From contig OY294067.1 of the NCBI GenBank assembly GCA_958510875.1, forward strand, positions 148,416,243 through 148,480,242: 64,000 bases of DNA, given 5' to 3'. Positions 41,747 through 51,515 of the stretch are shown here, piece by piece. Under the pieces are notes generated by a model, which saw only the letters and a program-made list of their open reading frames with translations, did not search any database and was not told the DNA's origin. The translations under genes were made by a program, and so were the position numbers. The stretch is from Endomychus coccineus. Taxonomy: Eukaryota; Arthropoda; Insecta; Coleoptera; Endomychidae. Position 1 is the first letter of the stretch. The number at the start of each line of letters is the position of its first letter.

Positions 41747-43056
41747 TGTAACGTGTAAATCCCACTTAACGGCTTAGGAATGGCCGCTGTACTACAATCG
41801 GTCAACTCCTGTGACGTCAGCTATGCTAGACCGTATATTCTTCGAGTCATCGATATTCAGTGTCAAATTCTGTTGTTACCGCTTCTATTTCGAGGTTGTT
41901 CTGTGGGACATTGAAACGCTGGAAAGGCCGAGAAAATGGCACTTTATGTCAAATCGTCCAAGTGAAAGGTCGTGTTTCTAGGTTATTCCAACAGAGAGGT
42001 GACACCAAACTTATGTTTGGAACCAAATTTTCGGAATATTCTCCCGTTGAAAGCAAAGGCATCAATAACCAATTTGGAGTGGTATAATTGGTAAGTTTTG
42101 TGTAATAAGTGCACCTTAGGGGATTAAAACTTAGTTTCAACGTGCCTGGTTTTTGACGGAAGTAAAGTTTGTTTCATTGAAAGGAAAAACCCTATCGTGA
42201 TAGAGGTAAATATATTTGTAATTCCATAGATTTCTTCACTAACTTCAAGAATTAATTTGTCTTCCCAGGTGATATCTGACAGGACATAGGTTATTCCTAA
42301 TTTTGTTCAACAATCGTTATGTATTCTGTTCGTGTCTGTCTTCTGAGGACAATAGAGCAATAGAGGTTTGAACATTTCGTGATTCCAGTGTTTTTTTTTG
42401 TTTATGTTGTGAAAATTCAACAAGTGTACGAGTTCTGAGGTTGGCTTGAATCTGCTGTGAAAAACGTGCTTTAGAAGTTGCTGATTCACTTGTGATGTAG
42501 CATCGTGGAAACTGTATTAGAATTTGTGGCAGGAATCCATACATCAAGTACTTAGGAAGTACTAATCCATAATCGAGCAAGTATAACATCTTACCCAGCG
42601 GTCACCAGGTCAGGCTACCCAGCTTTCGGTTTATGTAACATTTGAAATAATCATTTGAGTACTTGTTTATGTGTAAATTCAACTGTTCACTTTGATTCAA
42701 GCAGATTTAACCTCATTCATATTTTAATTCATTCACTTCATAATTCATTTATTATTAGGTTCTGTGATAAATTGTAACAACAATATTATTCTAATAGTGA
42801 GTGAATTTCAATCATTCTTGGTACAGGTCTTTTATTTTTTTTGCATACATTCAGAGTAATTTAACCTGGGGACATTTGAGTGTTTGAATCCCCCAGTTAA
42901 GTAACATAATTTTATTGGTTGGTTAAAATACTATGGTGCCCAAATTTCCACATCTAAAATATAACTCACGACCGTCTTCACTGTAGCTGTCGACAACCAA
43001 GCGATAAAATAGAATTCACAGTTCATCCACAAGTAAGAGTAATTTGTACTCTTCCA
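41747..43056 (+). repeat. 5' LTR, 1310 bp
   Basis: TGTAACGTG...TCTTCCA. Homologous end to end with 49250-50551, including GTGACGTCAGCTATGCTAGA near its start. An ATTTGGAGTGGTATAATTGG stretch at 42072 resembles a Pol III A-box region by chance. Confidence 0.9.
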
Positions 43057-43059
43057 AAT

Positions 43060-43076
43060 TGGCGCCCAACGTGGGA
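43060..43076 (+). promoter_or_regulatory. Primer-binding site, tRNA-Lys type
   Basis: TGGCGCCCAACGTGGGA lies 3 bp after the 5' LTR. It is complementary to the 3' end of insect tRNA-Lys(CTT) as remembered (...CCCCACGTTGGGCGCCA), with the last base mismatched. It would prime minus-strand DNA synthesis. Confidence 0.85.
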
Positions 43077-43475
43077 CCTGAATTTTGAGACTTATATACC
43101 AAAGAGTGATTGACATTACTTGTTTAATTTGTTTTGCATTTCAGATTATTAATGTTCATTATGTACAGGTAACATGACCTTGGCTTGTTGAATATTGAGT
43201 AGTGATAGCCACTAAAGCTACTTAATTTCGAATTATACCTTGATTGTGTACTGCGAACTGTGACATTCAGATTTGGAGGTTAGTGAACATCGAGTTGTTG
43301 AAGTGTAGTTATATGTAGTTAGTTTTGGAAGGGATTCGTTCTCCTATTAATTTTGTTAATTTGTATCTATGAATTGTAGGACATTGTTCACCTTTTCAAT
43401 ATGACACGAACAATGGTAATTAACCGGTCTGTCAGGTATGAGTTTATCAGTTTGAGATAAACTATTGGAATTTTG

Positions 43476-43722
43476 TGTGTGTGTAGTTTTTGTATGAGTC
43501 CCGCGTGCCAGACTTTATCGGAAGCCTTCGAAATGTCCAAGAATATAGCCCCGGTAGCTTTTTTCTTGTTTTTCGCGTCTATTATTTCACCCGTAATTCT
43601 AGCTAGTTGATGTATCGTATTATGTCCTTTTCTGAAACCGTGTTGTTCGTCAGGTTGTATGTTTAGGTTGTTTATAACCTCGTTCAGTCGTGTTAAAATT
43701 GTACGTTCGATGATTTAACTCG
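43476..43722 (-). pseudogene. Jockey-type reverse-transcriptase fragment captured in the LTR element
   Basis: Minus-strand reading 43720 to 43480: IIERTILTRLNEVINNLNIQ, EQHGFRKGHNTIHQLARITG, ATGAIFLDISKASDKVWHAG and LIQKL. This is RT motifs 1-3 of a Jockey-clade ORF2 (QHGFRxGxST ... AxFLDIxKAFDKVWHxGL). It is open over about 80 codons with one diagnostic change (KASDKVW for KAFDKVW). It starts and stops abruptly inside the LTR element. Confidence 0.75.
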
Positions 43723-43808
43723 TGTTGGTTCCGGGTTGCTAATAGGCCAACGGTTTTTCCGCCTGAAGTAGAAGTCATCTGAAGGAATATTAACTCGTGT
43801 TGGTTCCG
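43715..43808. repeat. 75-bp minisatellite, left part
   Basis: Unit: TTAACTCGTGTTGGTTCCGG, GTTGCGGATAGGCCAACGG, CCGCCTGAAGTAGAAGTC, TCTGAAGGAATA. Unit starts are at 43715 and 43790; the second unit is cut at 43808 by the DNA element and resumes at 48820. Confidence 0.85.
43800..43808. other. 9-bp target-site duplication, left copy
   Basis: TTGGTTCCG, repeated at 48811-48819. Removing one copy restores an exact 75-bp minisatellite period, which confirms a true duplication. Confidence 0.85.
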
Positions 43809-43855
43809 AGGTCCCAGAAGTAAGCTAGTCATGAGGCAAAAGTCCCGAAAACAGA

Positions 43856-43877
43856 CAGTGTCCGAAATTAGGACACC
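43856..43877. promoter_or_regulatory. Palindrome GTGTCC-GAAATTA-GGACAC, pogo-type end or binding site
   Basis: CAGTGTCCGAAATTAGGACA begins like a pogo/Tigger terminal repeat. Related half-sites follow at 44220 (GTGTCCAAATTGGGG), 44271 (GTGTCCGAATAAAG), ~44406 (GTGTCTTAATTAGG) and ~44427 (TGTCCGAATTAGG). They may be transposase binding sites. No matching right end was found after the transposase gene, and no TA precedes it. Confidence 0.4.
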
Positions 43878-44508
43878 ATTCTTTTCAATGAATAAATTAA
43901 GATTATGTGTCCATAAAATATCAAAATTGACACAGGAGAGACATCTATAGTAATAAATTCATATTATTCACTATGAACTTCAGGGATACCAACATTTCTG
44001 ACATTTCATTTCGCGCGCTGGAATAGGCCGTACAGTTGTGAGTGCAAACCGCTGTAATTCTTATAGTGAATGTGAATTCAGAGATTTGTTCAGGTAAGTT
44101 TTTCATCACATTATGTTCAGTATTACATGCTTGATGGTTGTAATGAGTTTGTGGGTGATGATTCTGTAAATTTTCACTAAGAAACTTCGTTTTTAATTTA
44201 TAACCTCGAATTTATATGGGTGTCCAAATTGGGGCCACTCAATACTTCGTTTACCTAATTTTGACATGGGGTGTCCGAATAAAGTTCACTGAAAATATTG
44301 ATCTAATGTTTGTTCTGTCCTTTTTCATTTCAATAAAATATCATATTTGATTTCCCTCTAACGTTCAGTGCGAAATAAGTATAGTACCCTATTTCTGACA
44401 CAGGGTGTCTTAATTAGGTTCTGGAATGTCCGAATTAGGTTGGTGAGTTTCCTGTTGACATTTTCGATGTTATCTTGAACCTAAGCTAATCATTTCCTGT
44501 TTTCACAG

Positions 44509-45832
44509 CTAATGCAGCAGGTGATTCACCTCCTCCGATGGTGATGTTTACATATGAACGAATCCCCCAAAGCATCGTTGCTCTTATGCCCGATAAATGG
44601 GGTTTGGGAGAATCTGAGTCAGGCTGGATGACACAGCAACGTTTTTTCGAATACGTCTCAAACATTTTTCATCCCTGGCTTATCAGAAATAATGTGCCAT
44701 TACCAGTATTATTTTATGTTGATAGCCATAAATCACATCTCACGATGCACCTTAGTGACTTCTGTTCTCAGAATGGCATAGTTCTGATGAGTTTATCCCC
44801 GAATGCAACCCACTTACTCCAGCCTATGGATGTAGGCGTTTTTCACTCATTAAAAAATGGATGGAGAAATGCGGTTGCCAAATTTAGAACAGAAAATAAG
44901 AAACAAAAAATTAGGAAGGAAAATTTTGCGCCACTCCTTGTCACGACGATCAAGGAACTCGTAAAAACAAAGATGATACAAAATGCTTATCGGACATGTG
45001 GCTTATATCCATTCGAGGAAAATGCAATAAAATTTTCCAAGTTGGTTTCCGCCCACCCAAAATCAGTATTAACAGAACGTTCTTCTGGTTCCAGTCAAAC
45101 TTGTGAATCTATAGATTTCAATGAAAAATATATGAAATTTGTTCAAAGTTTGATGAAAAAAAAAGAAATTGAAGAATTCGAAACTTGCTTGGCAAGAAAA
45201 GAAGAATGGATGGGAAACATCAAAGATGATAGTCTCTATATTTTATGGAAGAAACTGAAAGAGAGTGTAATGGAAACAACAATAACTATACCTCGAGAAA
45301 ACCTAATATTGAAGATGTTCAAGAAAAGGATAACTTACTAGACGATATACTTATATTAGAAGGAGACTGGGTGGATGAAATATTAAATGATAATAGTCAG
45401 AATGAAAACATGGATTCTGTTGGACCTTCAGCCACAAATGCTTCTGTAGCAGAAACAACAGTTGATATTGAAATTATTAAAGTTACCGAGAAAAATAATA
45501 ATTTGTCTGACCAAATCAACACAACAGTCAGCAGTATTGAAGTGGAAGCCGACATAATGGAAAATTGGAATAAAACAGACCCAGAAATTGAAAATAATAA
45601 GCTGCTTGAGAAAAATCAGATTGAATTGAAAGAATCCAATGTGAAACATGCAATGATTTTGGAACAAAACAAAAATAATGAAAGCGCAGTTGCAGCTAGT
45701 TCAAGCAATATACCATTTAACGTCCCGTCACCATTCAAAACCATTTTATTTTGGCCAGAAAAGCAGAAAACTGAGAAGAAGAAAAACATAGTAAAAATTC
45801 CTAGTGTTGCACGTGGTTTTCCGGAAATATGA
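44509..45832 (+). pseudogene. Pogo/Tigger-like (DDE_1) transposase, N-terminally incomplete and frameshifted
   Basis: A splice-acceptor-like TTTTCACAG precedes 44509, giving ANAAGDSPPPMVMFTYERIP in frame, so the ATG at 44538 is probably internal. Then KWGLGESESGWMTQQRFFEY, FYVDSHKSHL (Asp at residue 62 from the ATG) and PNATHLLQPMDVGVF (Asp at 98, 35 residues apart), then KMIQNAYRTCGLYPF. The order fits the DDE_1 domain. The first frame ends at 45341. An overlapping frame from 45245 carries the acidic C-terminal tail and a final PSPFKTILFWPEKQ, so there is a frameshift near 45240. The HTH and CENP-B-like N-terminus is not found upstream; a donor-like CAG|GTAAGT at 44094 may end a 5' exon. Confidence 0.8.
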
Positions 45833-46700
45833 AAAAAACTAATTTCCGGTCTGAGGTTAACAAAGCGAAACTTAGAATTTCGAGACATGTCTCTAAATTT
45901 CGAGCTTTTCACGAGCTGCTTCGTGATGATTTCGAGATTGCTCAGAAGTACCTAGTTTTCCGGAAATAGGGAGGAAATCGTTTCCGGGCTGAAGTAAGCA
46001 CATCAAACTAGAAGTACGTGACTTTGAATTTCGAGACTGGGCTCGATATTTCGAGCTTTCTACGACCTGCTTGGTGGTAATTTTGAGATTCTTCAGAATC
46101 ACGTAATTTTCCGGAAATAAAGAAAAAACAATTTCAGGTCTGATTTTAGCACAGTAACAGAAACTGGTGGCAAAATTTTGAGCTCTTTACGAGCTATAAC
46201 ATAGTCTTTCAAAGATCAATGAAAATTGTAAAACCTACCGGAAGTTGGGAAAATATCGATTTCCGGTTTGATGGTGAAATATAAAAACTGGTAGTATGGG
46301 ACTTGGAATATCGAGATTGGACTCAAAATGTCGAGTTTTTTACAAGCCGCTTTGTGGTAATTTCGAGAATGCTCAGTAGCACGTAGTTTTCCCGGAAATC
46401 AGGAAAAAAGGTCTAAAGTTAGCACAGCAACAATATATGTATATGATTTAGCATTAGCATAGTAATTCCGAGATTGCTTAGAAGCACGTAGTTTTCCGGT
46501 TATGAAGGAACGATTTCCGGTCTGAATTTAGCGCAGCATTAATAGATGTATATGACTTAGAATTTCGTGACTGGTGGCAAAATTTCGGGCTTGTTACGAG
46601 GTAAAACCGTTTCTGTATTTTTAGGAGTAACATGGCTGTAACAGTTAACTTCAGCAGAAACGTTTGTTCTGATGTGTCAAAAATACGCAACGATTCACGG
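45833..46700. repeat. Array of ~150-bp repeats, left arm (about 6 units)
   Basis: Each unit: TTTTCCGGAAATA, AAAACGATTTCCGGTCTGA, TTAGCACAGCAA, TAGAATTTCGAGACTGGGCT, ATTTCGAGCTCTTTACGAGC and TGGTAATTTCGAGATTGCTC. TTCCGG marks lie near 45822, 45960, 46112, 46230, 46392 and 46493. Units are diverged. The array starts right at the end of the transposase frame. Confidence 0.8.
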
Positions 46701-47320
46701 TGTTTCCTTCGGAGGTGACACATTATAAATAATATAAATAAAAGCTGAAATTGGCTGTTCCAGGCATCTTACTTATCAAAAAAAGATTTTAAAGATGGCC
46801 AAGAGACGCAAAGTTTTCTGGAAATTGGAAATAAAATCGAGTCAGTACAACAAGCCTGGAAGTGCATGACCAAGTCATTTTAAGGTATTCATAGAACATC
46901 GATACTGTCTCTAACATCACGATTTCTTTTTTATTGCAGTTTAACCATTTCTAATACCTTTTTTATGTAATGAAAATTGGATTGACCCGGAATATTTATA
47001 AAGTAATGAATATGAAGTAGAATTTTCGAACAAGTATTTGAAGGTTCAAATGACTCTAGACAAGTTATTCTGATACACATTATTGCTTATCTTTAATCAC
47101 CTGTCTTAGAAAAAAAAAATTTAACTATCATATATGTATATTGATATATTTATTCTTAATTTACATGATATTTCTGTATACATAAAAATAATATTTTATA
47201 CGAAAATATCTTTAAAAAAATAATGTATTCAAAATCAAAATTTATTCAACTATTTTATAAGAAATTAGTAGTTCAGGAATGAACTTGGTACATTCTTTCA
47301 ATTTCTCAACACTAAGAGGA
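46701..47320. other. Centre of the foldback-like element, unassigned
   Basis: AT-rich. No coding sequence recognised; an acceptor-bearing exon-like frame follows on the minus strand. Confidence 0.3.
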
Positions 47321-47322
47321 CC

Positions 47323-47596
47323 TTATGCTGCTGATCTTGTTAGGTCGTCACATCTGATGAAGGTCCCGTCATATCTGCGGCATATTGCTTGATAGTGCTC
47401 TAGCGCAGTAAATTCGGAATATTCATTTCTTGAAGTCCTGCTTACGTGGGATTTGATCTCCACTGCTCCGAGGAATGCATATTTTACTTCATCGGGTAAC
47501 CTTGAAGTAATATCTTCAGGAATAGTCTGAGCTTCTACTTTTGTATTGTCACCATGTTCCGTGGTGTCACATGTGCCAATAAATAAAAATTTTCCT
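47323..47596 (-). CDS. Exon-like open frame in the centre of the foldback-like element
   Basis: A splice-acceptor-like TTTACATTTTCAG precedes 47596 on the minus strand. The frame then reads GKFLFIGTCDTTEHGDNTKV, IPEDITSRLPDEVKYAFLGA, VEIKSHVSRTSRNEYSEFTA and LEHYQAICRRYDGTFIRCDD, ending at TAA 47325-47323. About 90 residues, evenly mixed composition. No known domain recognised. Position at the centre of a foldback-like element makes it a candidate for the last exon of that element's own gene, but this is only positional. Confidence 0.35.
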
Positions 47597-47799
47597 GAAA
47601 ATGTAAAAAACCATTTCTTTGTGTACTTTTTCAAATTTATAATCTACATTTCTTAAATTTTGAAAAAATTACTGATTCTTATTTAAGAAAATAAATCTCA
47701 TCATATTTCCAACAATGAAGTATCTTTTTGCTGTAAGAAGGTTATCTTCTATCAAGATCTTTAAAATCAGAAGTATCAAGAATGAATAAGTCGAAATTA

Positions 47800-48760
47800 C
47801 TAAGAACCAGCTCGTAAAGAGCTCGAATTTTTGACACCAGTCTCAGAATTGTAAGTCACGTACCACGTTTTGCTGTGCTAACTTCAGACCGGAGAACCGT
47901 TTTTCTCTTGTTTCTGGAAAACCACGTGGTTCTAAGCAATCTGAAAATTACCACGAACCAGCTCGTAAAAGGCTCGAAATCTCAACTCTAGCCTCGAAAT
48001 GCTAAGTCATATACATGTATTGTTGCGGTGCTAACTTTGGTCCGAAAATCGTTTTTTCATGAGTTCCGGAAAAACTACGTGCCACTGAGCAATCTCGAAA
48101 TTACCACGAAGCGGATCGTAAAAAGTTCGACATTTTGAGCCCAGTCTCGGTATTCCAAGTCCCATATTACCAGTTTTTATATTCCATCATGAAACCAGAA
48201 ATCGATATTTTCCCAACTTCCGGTAAATTCTGCGATTTTCAGCGATCTTTGGAGGAATATGTTATAGCTCGTAAAGAGCTTGAAATTTTGAGGCCAGTCT
48301 CGATATTCCAAGTCGTGTACTTCTAATTTTGATATGTTTACTTCAGACCGGAAATCGTTTTTTCCTGATTTCCTCGAAAACTACGTGTTTCTGAGCAATC
48401 TCAGAATTACCACCAAGCAGCTCGTGAAGAGCTCGAAATTTTGGGCCCAGTCTCGAAATTCTAAGTTACGTTATTCTAGTTTTGCTGTGCTAACTTCAGA
48501 CCGGAAAACAGTTTTTTTCATATTTCCGGAAAACCACGTTGTTCCGGGCAATCTCCCAAACACTCTTTTTTAGCTCCTAAGAAGCTCGAAATGTTGAGCC
48601 TACTCTCGAAATTCTAGGATGTGTAACTTTAGGCTTGCTGTGGTAACTTTTGCACATTTACCTAGTCAACTTGATAATTTTGATTTCTCGGCTTTTCTTC
48701 AAGTTTCGGAATAGCTCGAAATTACTGTTGAATAGCTCGAAAAACGCTCGAAATTATGGG
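47800..48760. repeat. Array of ~150-bp repeats, right arm, inverted
   Basis: The left-arm unit in reverse complement: AATTACCACGAACCAGCTCG, TAAAGAGCTCGAA, CCAGTCTCGAAATTCTAAGT, TTTTGCTGTGCTAACTTCAG, ACCGGAAAnCGTTTTTTC and TTTCCGGAAAACCACGT. About six units; the last degenerate ones end about 30 bp from the right terminal repeat. Several plus-strand 60-79 codon frames here are by-products of the repeat. Confidence 0.8.
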
Positions 48761-48819
48761 TGGGGTCCGATAATGCGTGGTTATATATGACTAGCTTACT
48801 TCTGGGACCTTTGGTTCCG

Positions 48820-48950
48820 GATTGCGAATAGGTCAACGGTTTTTTCGCCTGAAGTAGAAGTCTTCTGAAGGAATATTAACTCGTGTTGGTTCCGTGTTGC
48901 GGATAGGCCAACGATGAAATCCGCCTGGGGTAGAAGTCCCCTAAGAGAAG
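48820..48950. repeat. 75-bp minisatellite, right part
   Basis: Completes the interrupted unit (19 bp plus 56 bp = 75 bp) and adds one more unit from 48876, slightly diverged. Confidence 0.85.
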
Positions 48951-49237
48951 TGTTTGGTGTTTGAATGGAGTGAGTTGTCAGTCAATTTGGGAATTGTCTT
49001 GGTCCGTTTTGCTCGGCTTGGATAGCCAAGGGAATTGTATGCAACTGATAATTGACGAGAGTGGATGGATAAATGGTGTAATGTTCAGTGTTGAGTGGGT
49101 TTTTTTGTGAATTTCAAGGGTGGCTTAAGGTCCTACTTCCTTCAGAAATAGCGATGTTGGTTTTCATTTGTTTATTGGTTTCCTGATCTAATTTCCACGT
49201 TTATTCTTGATGAAAATTCGGGAAATTTTCTTGAAGT

Positions 49238-49249
49238 AAGGAAGGAATT
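49238..49249 (+). promoter_or_regulatory. Polypurine tract before the 3' LTR
   Basis: AAGGAAGGAATT immediately precedes TGTAACG at 49250. It is the expected position of the plus-strand primer. Confidence 0.7.
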
Positions 49250-50551
49250 TGTAACGTGTAAATTCCACTTTACGGCTTAGAAATGGCCACTGTACTACAA
49301 TCGGTTAACTCCTGTGACGTCAGCTATGCTAGACCGTATATTCTTCGAGTCATGGATATTCAGTGTCAAATTCGGTAGCTACCGCTTCTATTTCAAGGTT
49401 GTTCTGTGAGACATTGAAGCGCCGGAAAAGCTGAGAAAATGTCACTTTATGTCAAATCGTCCAAGTAGAAGGTCGTGTTTCTAGGTTATTTCAACAGGGA
49501 GGTGATGCCAAACTTATGTTTGGAACCAAATTCTGAGAATATTCTTCCGTTGAAAGCAAAGGCATCAATTACCAATTTGGAGTGGTATAATTGGAACGTT
49601 TTGTATATTAGGTGCACCTTAGGGAATCAAAACTCGGTTTCAACGTGACTGGTTTTGGACGGAAGTGAAGTTTGTTTCATTGAAAGGAAAACACTATCGT
49701 GATAGAGGTAAATATCTTTGTAATTCCATTGATTTCTTCACTAATTTCGAAAATTAATTTGCCTTGCCAGGTGATATCTCACAGGACATAGGTTAGTCCT
49801 AATTTTGTTCAACAATCGTTATGTATTCTGTTCATGTCTGTCTTCTGAGGACAATAGAGCAATAGGGATTTGAACATTTCGTGATTCCAGTGTTTTTTCT
49901 TGTTTATGTTGTGAAAATTCAACAAGTGTACGAGTTCTGAGGTTGACTTCAATCTGCTGTGGAAAAATTGCTTAAGAAATTACTGATTTACTTGTGATGT
50001 ACCATCGTGGAAACTGTATTAGAATTGTGGCAGGAATTCATACATCAAGTAGGCAGTACTAATCCATAATCGAGCAAGTATAACATCTTACCTAGCAGTC
50101 ACCAGGTCAGGCTACCCAGCTTTTGGTTTATGTAACATTTGAAATGATCATTTGAGTACTTGTTTATGTGTAAATTCAACTGTTCACTGTGATTTGAGCA
50201 ATTTAACCTCATTCATATTTCAATTCATTCACTTCATAATTCATTTATTATTAGGTTCTGTGATAAATTGTAACAACAATATTATTCTAATAGTAAGTAA
50301 ATTTCAATCATTCTTGGTACAGCTCTTTTATTTTTTTGCATACTTTCAGGGTTATTCAACCTGGGGACATTTGAGTGTTTGAATCCCCTAGTTAAGTAAC
50401 ATAATTTCATTGGTTGGTTGAAATACTCTGGTGCCCAAATTTTACCATCTAAACTATAACTCACGACCGTCTTCACTGTAGCTGTCGGCAACCAAGCGAT
50501 AAAATAGAATCTATAGTTCATCCACAAGTAAGAGTAATTTATACCCTCACA
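49250..50551 (+). repeat. 3' LTR, 1302 bp
   Basis: Homologous to 41747-43056; ends CCCTCACA, followed by the GGAT duplication. Confidence 0.9.
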
Positions 50552-51515
50552 GGATATTGTTAATGAACATCAATGTAGGTCTAAAGAGCTCCAACGAATT
50601 TTTGCAATTACCCCATTCCTCATCTGATTGATGAAGTCAAATTGTGACATACGGAAACCCTGCTCGAAGTATTAGTATCAGTTTAACCATCATGAAATGG
50701 AATCAATATATTGATTTCCATTCTCTACAGAATCAAAAATTATTATCATTTTCAATAGATCTGTTTGGAACGGCCATACTTTTGGAAAGATTGCCTTGCC
50801 GCAGTGCTAATATCATAATTTCTAGCAGAGACCAACTTCCGCTTCGAAAAATTTTTTGTTCGTGAAGAAATTCTCTTAAAAGATGTGAGTTTTCAATAGA
50901 AGACGAGCGTGGTTGTATTCTGTTCGAGTTTTCATTTCTTGAAGCTCTACTAACCCATGGCATACAGTGATTCATTTTCAAATAATATGAAACACTTAAC
51001 TCAAATAGCATGCATTCAATTTCAAAAATTTGGATTCTTCATTGCACTGTTTTGTAATAGAAATCATTCTAGTATTCATATTCAATGCTTCTCAGTACTT
51101 AATTGAAACTTCCCGTTTGCAATCCACAGTGAATCATGATGAGATAGATACCATGTGTCTTAACCAGCTGAATATATTGAGATATTGTTAATGGACATCA
51201 ATGTAGGTCTAAAGAGTTTCAACGAATTTTTGCAGTTACCACATTCCTCATCTGATTGATGAAGTAAAATTGTGACATACGAAAACCCCGCTCGTAGTAT
51301 TAGTATCAGTTCAACCATCATGAAATGGGATCAATATATTGGTTTCCATTCTCTACAGAATCAAAAATTATTATCATTTTCAATAGATCTGTTTGGAACG
51401 GCCATATTTCTGGAAAGATTGCCTTGCCGCAGTGCTAATATCATAATTTCTAGCAAAGACCAACTTCCACTTAGAAAAATTTTATATTCGTGAAGAAATT
51501 CTCTTAAAAGATTTG

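Larger units (their letters stand above)
43809..48810. mobile_element. Foldback-like DNA transposon, 5002 bp, 9-bp TSD
   Basis: Termini are 24-bp perfect inverted repeats starting AGGTCCCAGAAGTAAGCTAG (43809-43832; 48787-48810 inverted), flanked by TTGGTTCCG. Inside: a pogo-like transposase region (43856-45832), an array of ~150-bp repeats (45833-46700), a central 1.1 kb with a minus-strand exon-like frame, and the same ~150-bp repeats inverted (47800-48760). A 9-bp duplication and inverted arms built from tandem repeats are features of the MuDR/Foldback group (Drosophila FB). Pogo elements duplicate TA, so the pogo-like gene is probably a passenger. Confidence 0.7.
41747..50551 (+). mobile_element. 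Non-autonomous LTR retrotransposon (LARD/TRIM-like), TSD GGAT
   Basis: Two direct LTRs (41747-43056 and 49250-50551) starting TGTAACGTG and ending in CA. GGAT flanks both ends (41743-41746, 50552-50555), and the empty counterpart is AGAT in unit B. A PBS follows the 5' LTR and a purine tract precedes the 3' LTR. Excluding the DNA element at 43809-48810, the internal region is only about 1.2 kb and has no gag or pol. It holds an antisense LINE fragment and a 75-bp minisatellite. It would need proteins from another element. The LTRs differ at about 15 of the first 200 positions, so the insertion is not recent. Confidence 0.88.
41607..51515. repeat. 624-bp tandem duplication, unit A split by the LTR element
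   Basis: Unit A is 41607-41746 plus 50556-51039; unit B is 51040 to about 51515 or beyond. Shared words: CATTGCACTGTTTTGTAATA, ATGATGAGATAGATACCATG and TGTTAATGrACATCAATGTA. Unit B (51165-51185) shows the unoccupied LTR insertion site. Similarity fades about 25 bp after TTCGTGAAGAAATTCTCTTA. Both units carry a 73-codon plus-strand frame (50644, 51272), but neither shows a known domain. Confidence 0.8.

Noticed and set aside
42060..42085. tRNA-like GGAGTGGTATAATTGGT in the LTR
   Set aside because: Resembles an A box only; no B box or cloverleaf follows.
50644..51493. Two similar 73-codon frames as a duplicated gene
   Set aside because: They lie in the 624-bp tandem duplication, so similarity reflects DNA duplication; no domain and no better-than-chance conservation seen.
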